Of a stretch of DNA of 64,000 nt, positions 62,894-64,000 are shown piece by piece. A program made the position numbers and the translations under genes. Under the pieces are notes generated by a model, which had not been told where the DNA came from, ran no database searches, and saw only the letters and a program-made list of their open reading frames with translations. The DNA comes from Muraenolepis orangiensis (lineage: Eukaryota > Chordata > Actinopteri > Gadiformes > Muraenolepididae), in the NCBI GenBank assembly GCA_027704905.1, contig CM051002.1:12981455-13045454 (forward strand). Reading direction: 5' to 3'. Position 1 is the stretch's first letter. The number at the start of each line of letters is the position of its first letter.

Positions 62894-64000
62894 CTAAGCA
62901 TTCGCATGATTTTGTTTCTGTTTGCATTTTTGATTATTAATTTGGTTTTATAAAGTATATAATAAAGAATGACAGTACAGTGAGTGGTTGGAGATCTATA
63001 GGCATGTGTGCAGTTGCAATGAAAAACTTTGGAGTTCGGAAAATATTGGTTATATGTGTTGTGTATATATTACCTTTGTACATTATCAAACAAAGCATAC
63101 ACTTTTTTTTTTGTGATACGTAGAAAGGAAGTAGGCCTTCATGATTCCTGGATATGGTAGTGTTTATCTCCTCATCGCTCAAACTAGATTGTCATTGGTT
63201 TCCCCGTGACTGTTCCCAATCTCTGCGTGACCACCTTGTGCAACGTCACGTTAATGCTCAAACCCTGCCCCCTGGAGGACATCAACAGGAAATGTAAGAG
63301 GATGTTTAAAAAAATAAAAATAAAAAAACGCAGGCAAAACTGTACTTTTCAGACTTTATTAAATCACAGAGGCAGCAGCGTCGTCAAAGGTAAATATATA
63401 CACCGATATCTTAACATTAATCTGAAAAACAGTACTCACCATGGTATAGTTTTACCCGTCTTGTGAATTCCTCTGTGTGTGAAATTGTCTGGCTCTTCAC
63501 ACATACACAACCTGTTAAAGTTTAAAGGCGTGTGGAACAATTTCAAAGCATGGTTAATCATTTCATAAATGATACAATTTCATAAATAAATAAATGGACC
63601 TACAATACATGAGTATGCCTGACATACAATGTGAATACTTTAATGATACAACTGAAAACAGGCACATTCACACTGTACCCTACCTCGTTCAGCTCCACCT
63701 TTGGACCAACAATATAACGTAATTACTTACTTTTAATTAAAGAATACTTACCAGTAACTTATTACTGATAAGTAAGGTATTATTTATTGCTTGGGGAAAA
63801 AATGTCTTAAACAAGATGCATTTGTTATCGGCAGTAAATGCTATTATATTATACATTAAGTTTGGATATTTTGTCCAAACAACTACACAATTGATTTTAC
63901 ACCTGCTAAATATGTTTGCAAGTTTAACGGCAACATTTGTTTAGGTTTAGGGTAGGATATAATCAAATTAATTGACCCTATACATATAAAAATAAAAAGA
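62894..64000. other. Stretch without recognised gene
   Basis: AT-rich. One short plus-strand frame (63206-63466) has no recognisable similarity and weak codon character. Nothing else can be supported. Confidence 0.5.

Overview
The window is vertebrate nuclear DNA, almost certainly from a ray-finned fish. Spliced genes with GT-AG introns, fish-type L2 and Rex-like LINEs, tRNA- and 5S-derived SINEs, hAT transposons and a very high load of (CA)n, (GA)n and poly-G tracts all point that way. Such simple-repeat density is known from codfish-type genomes, but that closer placement is only a guess.

Layout: 1-2.6 kb is a bed of decayed mobile elements (L2 LINE, hAT remnant, AT repeats). 3.4-10.5 kb holds a complete 19-exon eps8l3 gene on the plus strand. 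10.7-37.0 kb holds a complete 18-exon ampd2 gene on the minus strand, with a ~4.7-kb 3' UTR and a 12-kb first intron. 41.5-43.2 kb holds the single-coding-exon orphan receptor gpr61 (minus). 51.6-56 kb holds amigo1 (plus). 56.75-58.07 kb is a hAT transposon with intact termini and an 8-bp target duplication. 59.4-61.7 kb is a decayed pepsin-family aspartic protease gene (minus).

Gene content and order match the human 1p13.3 neighbourhood (EPS8L3, AMPD2, GPR61, AMIGO1; the human chymosin pseudogene also lies in that band), so orthology rests on both sequence and synteny. The genes share no pathway: EPS8L3 is an actin-linked adaptor, AMPD2 a purine-nucleotide enzyme, GPR61 an orphan GPCR and AMIGO1 a neuronal LRR/Ig adhesion protein.

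I see no new multi-gene system. The most interesting structure is the repeated placement of dinucleotide repeats directly against splice sites (UG repeats at 3' splice sites, CA repeats after 5' splice sites). Next come the protease relic lacking its second catalytic motif, repeat-driven insertions inside coding sequence (Ser-Thr in ampd2, Gly in the gpr61 second extracellular loop, polyQ in amigo1), and several interspersed repeat families that can be delimited here.
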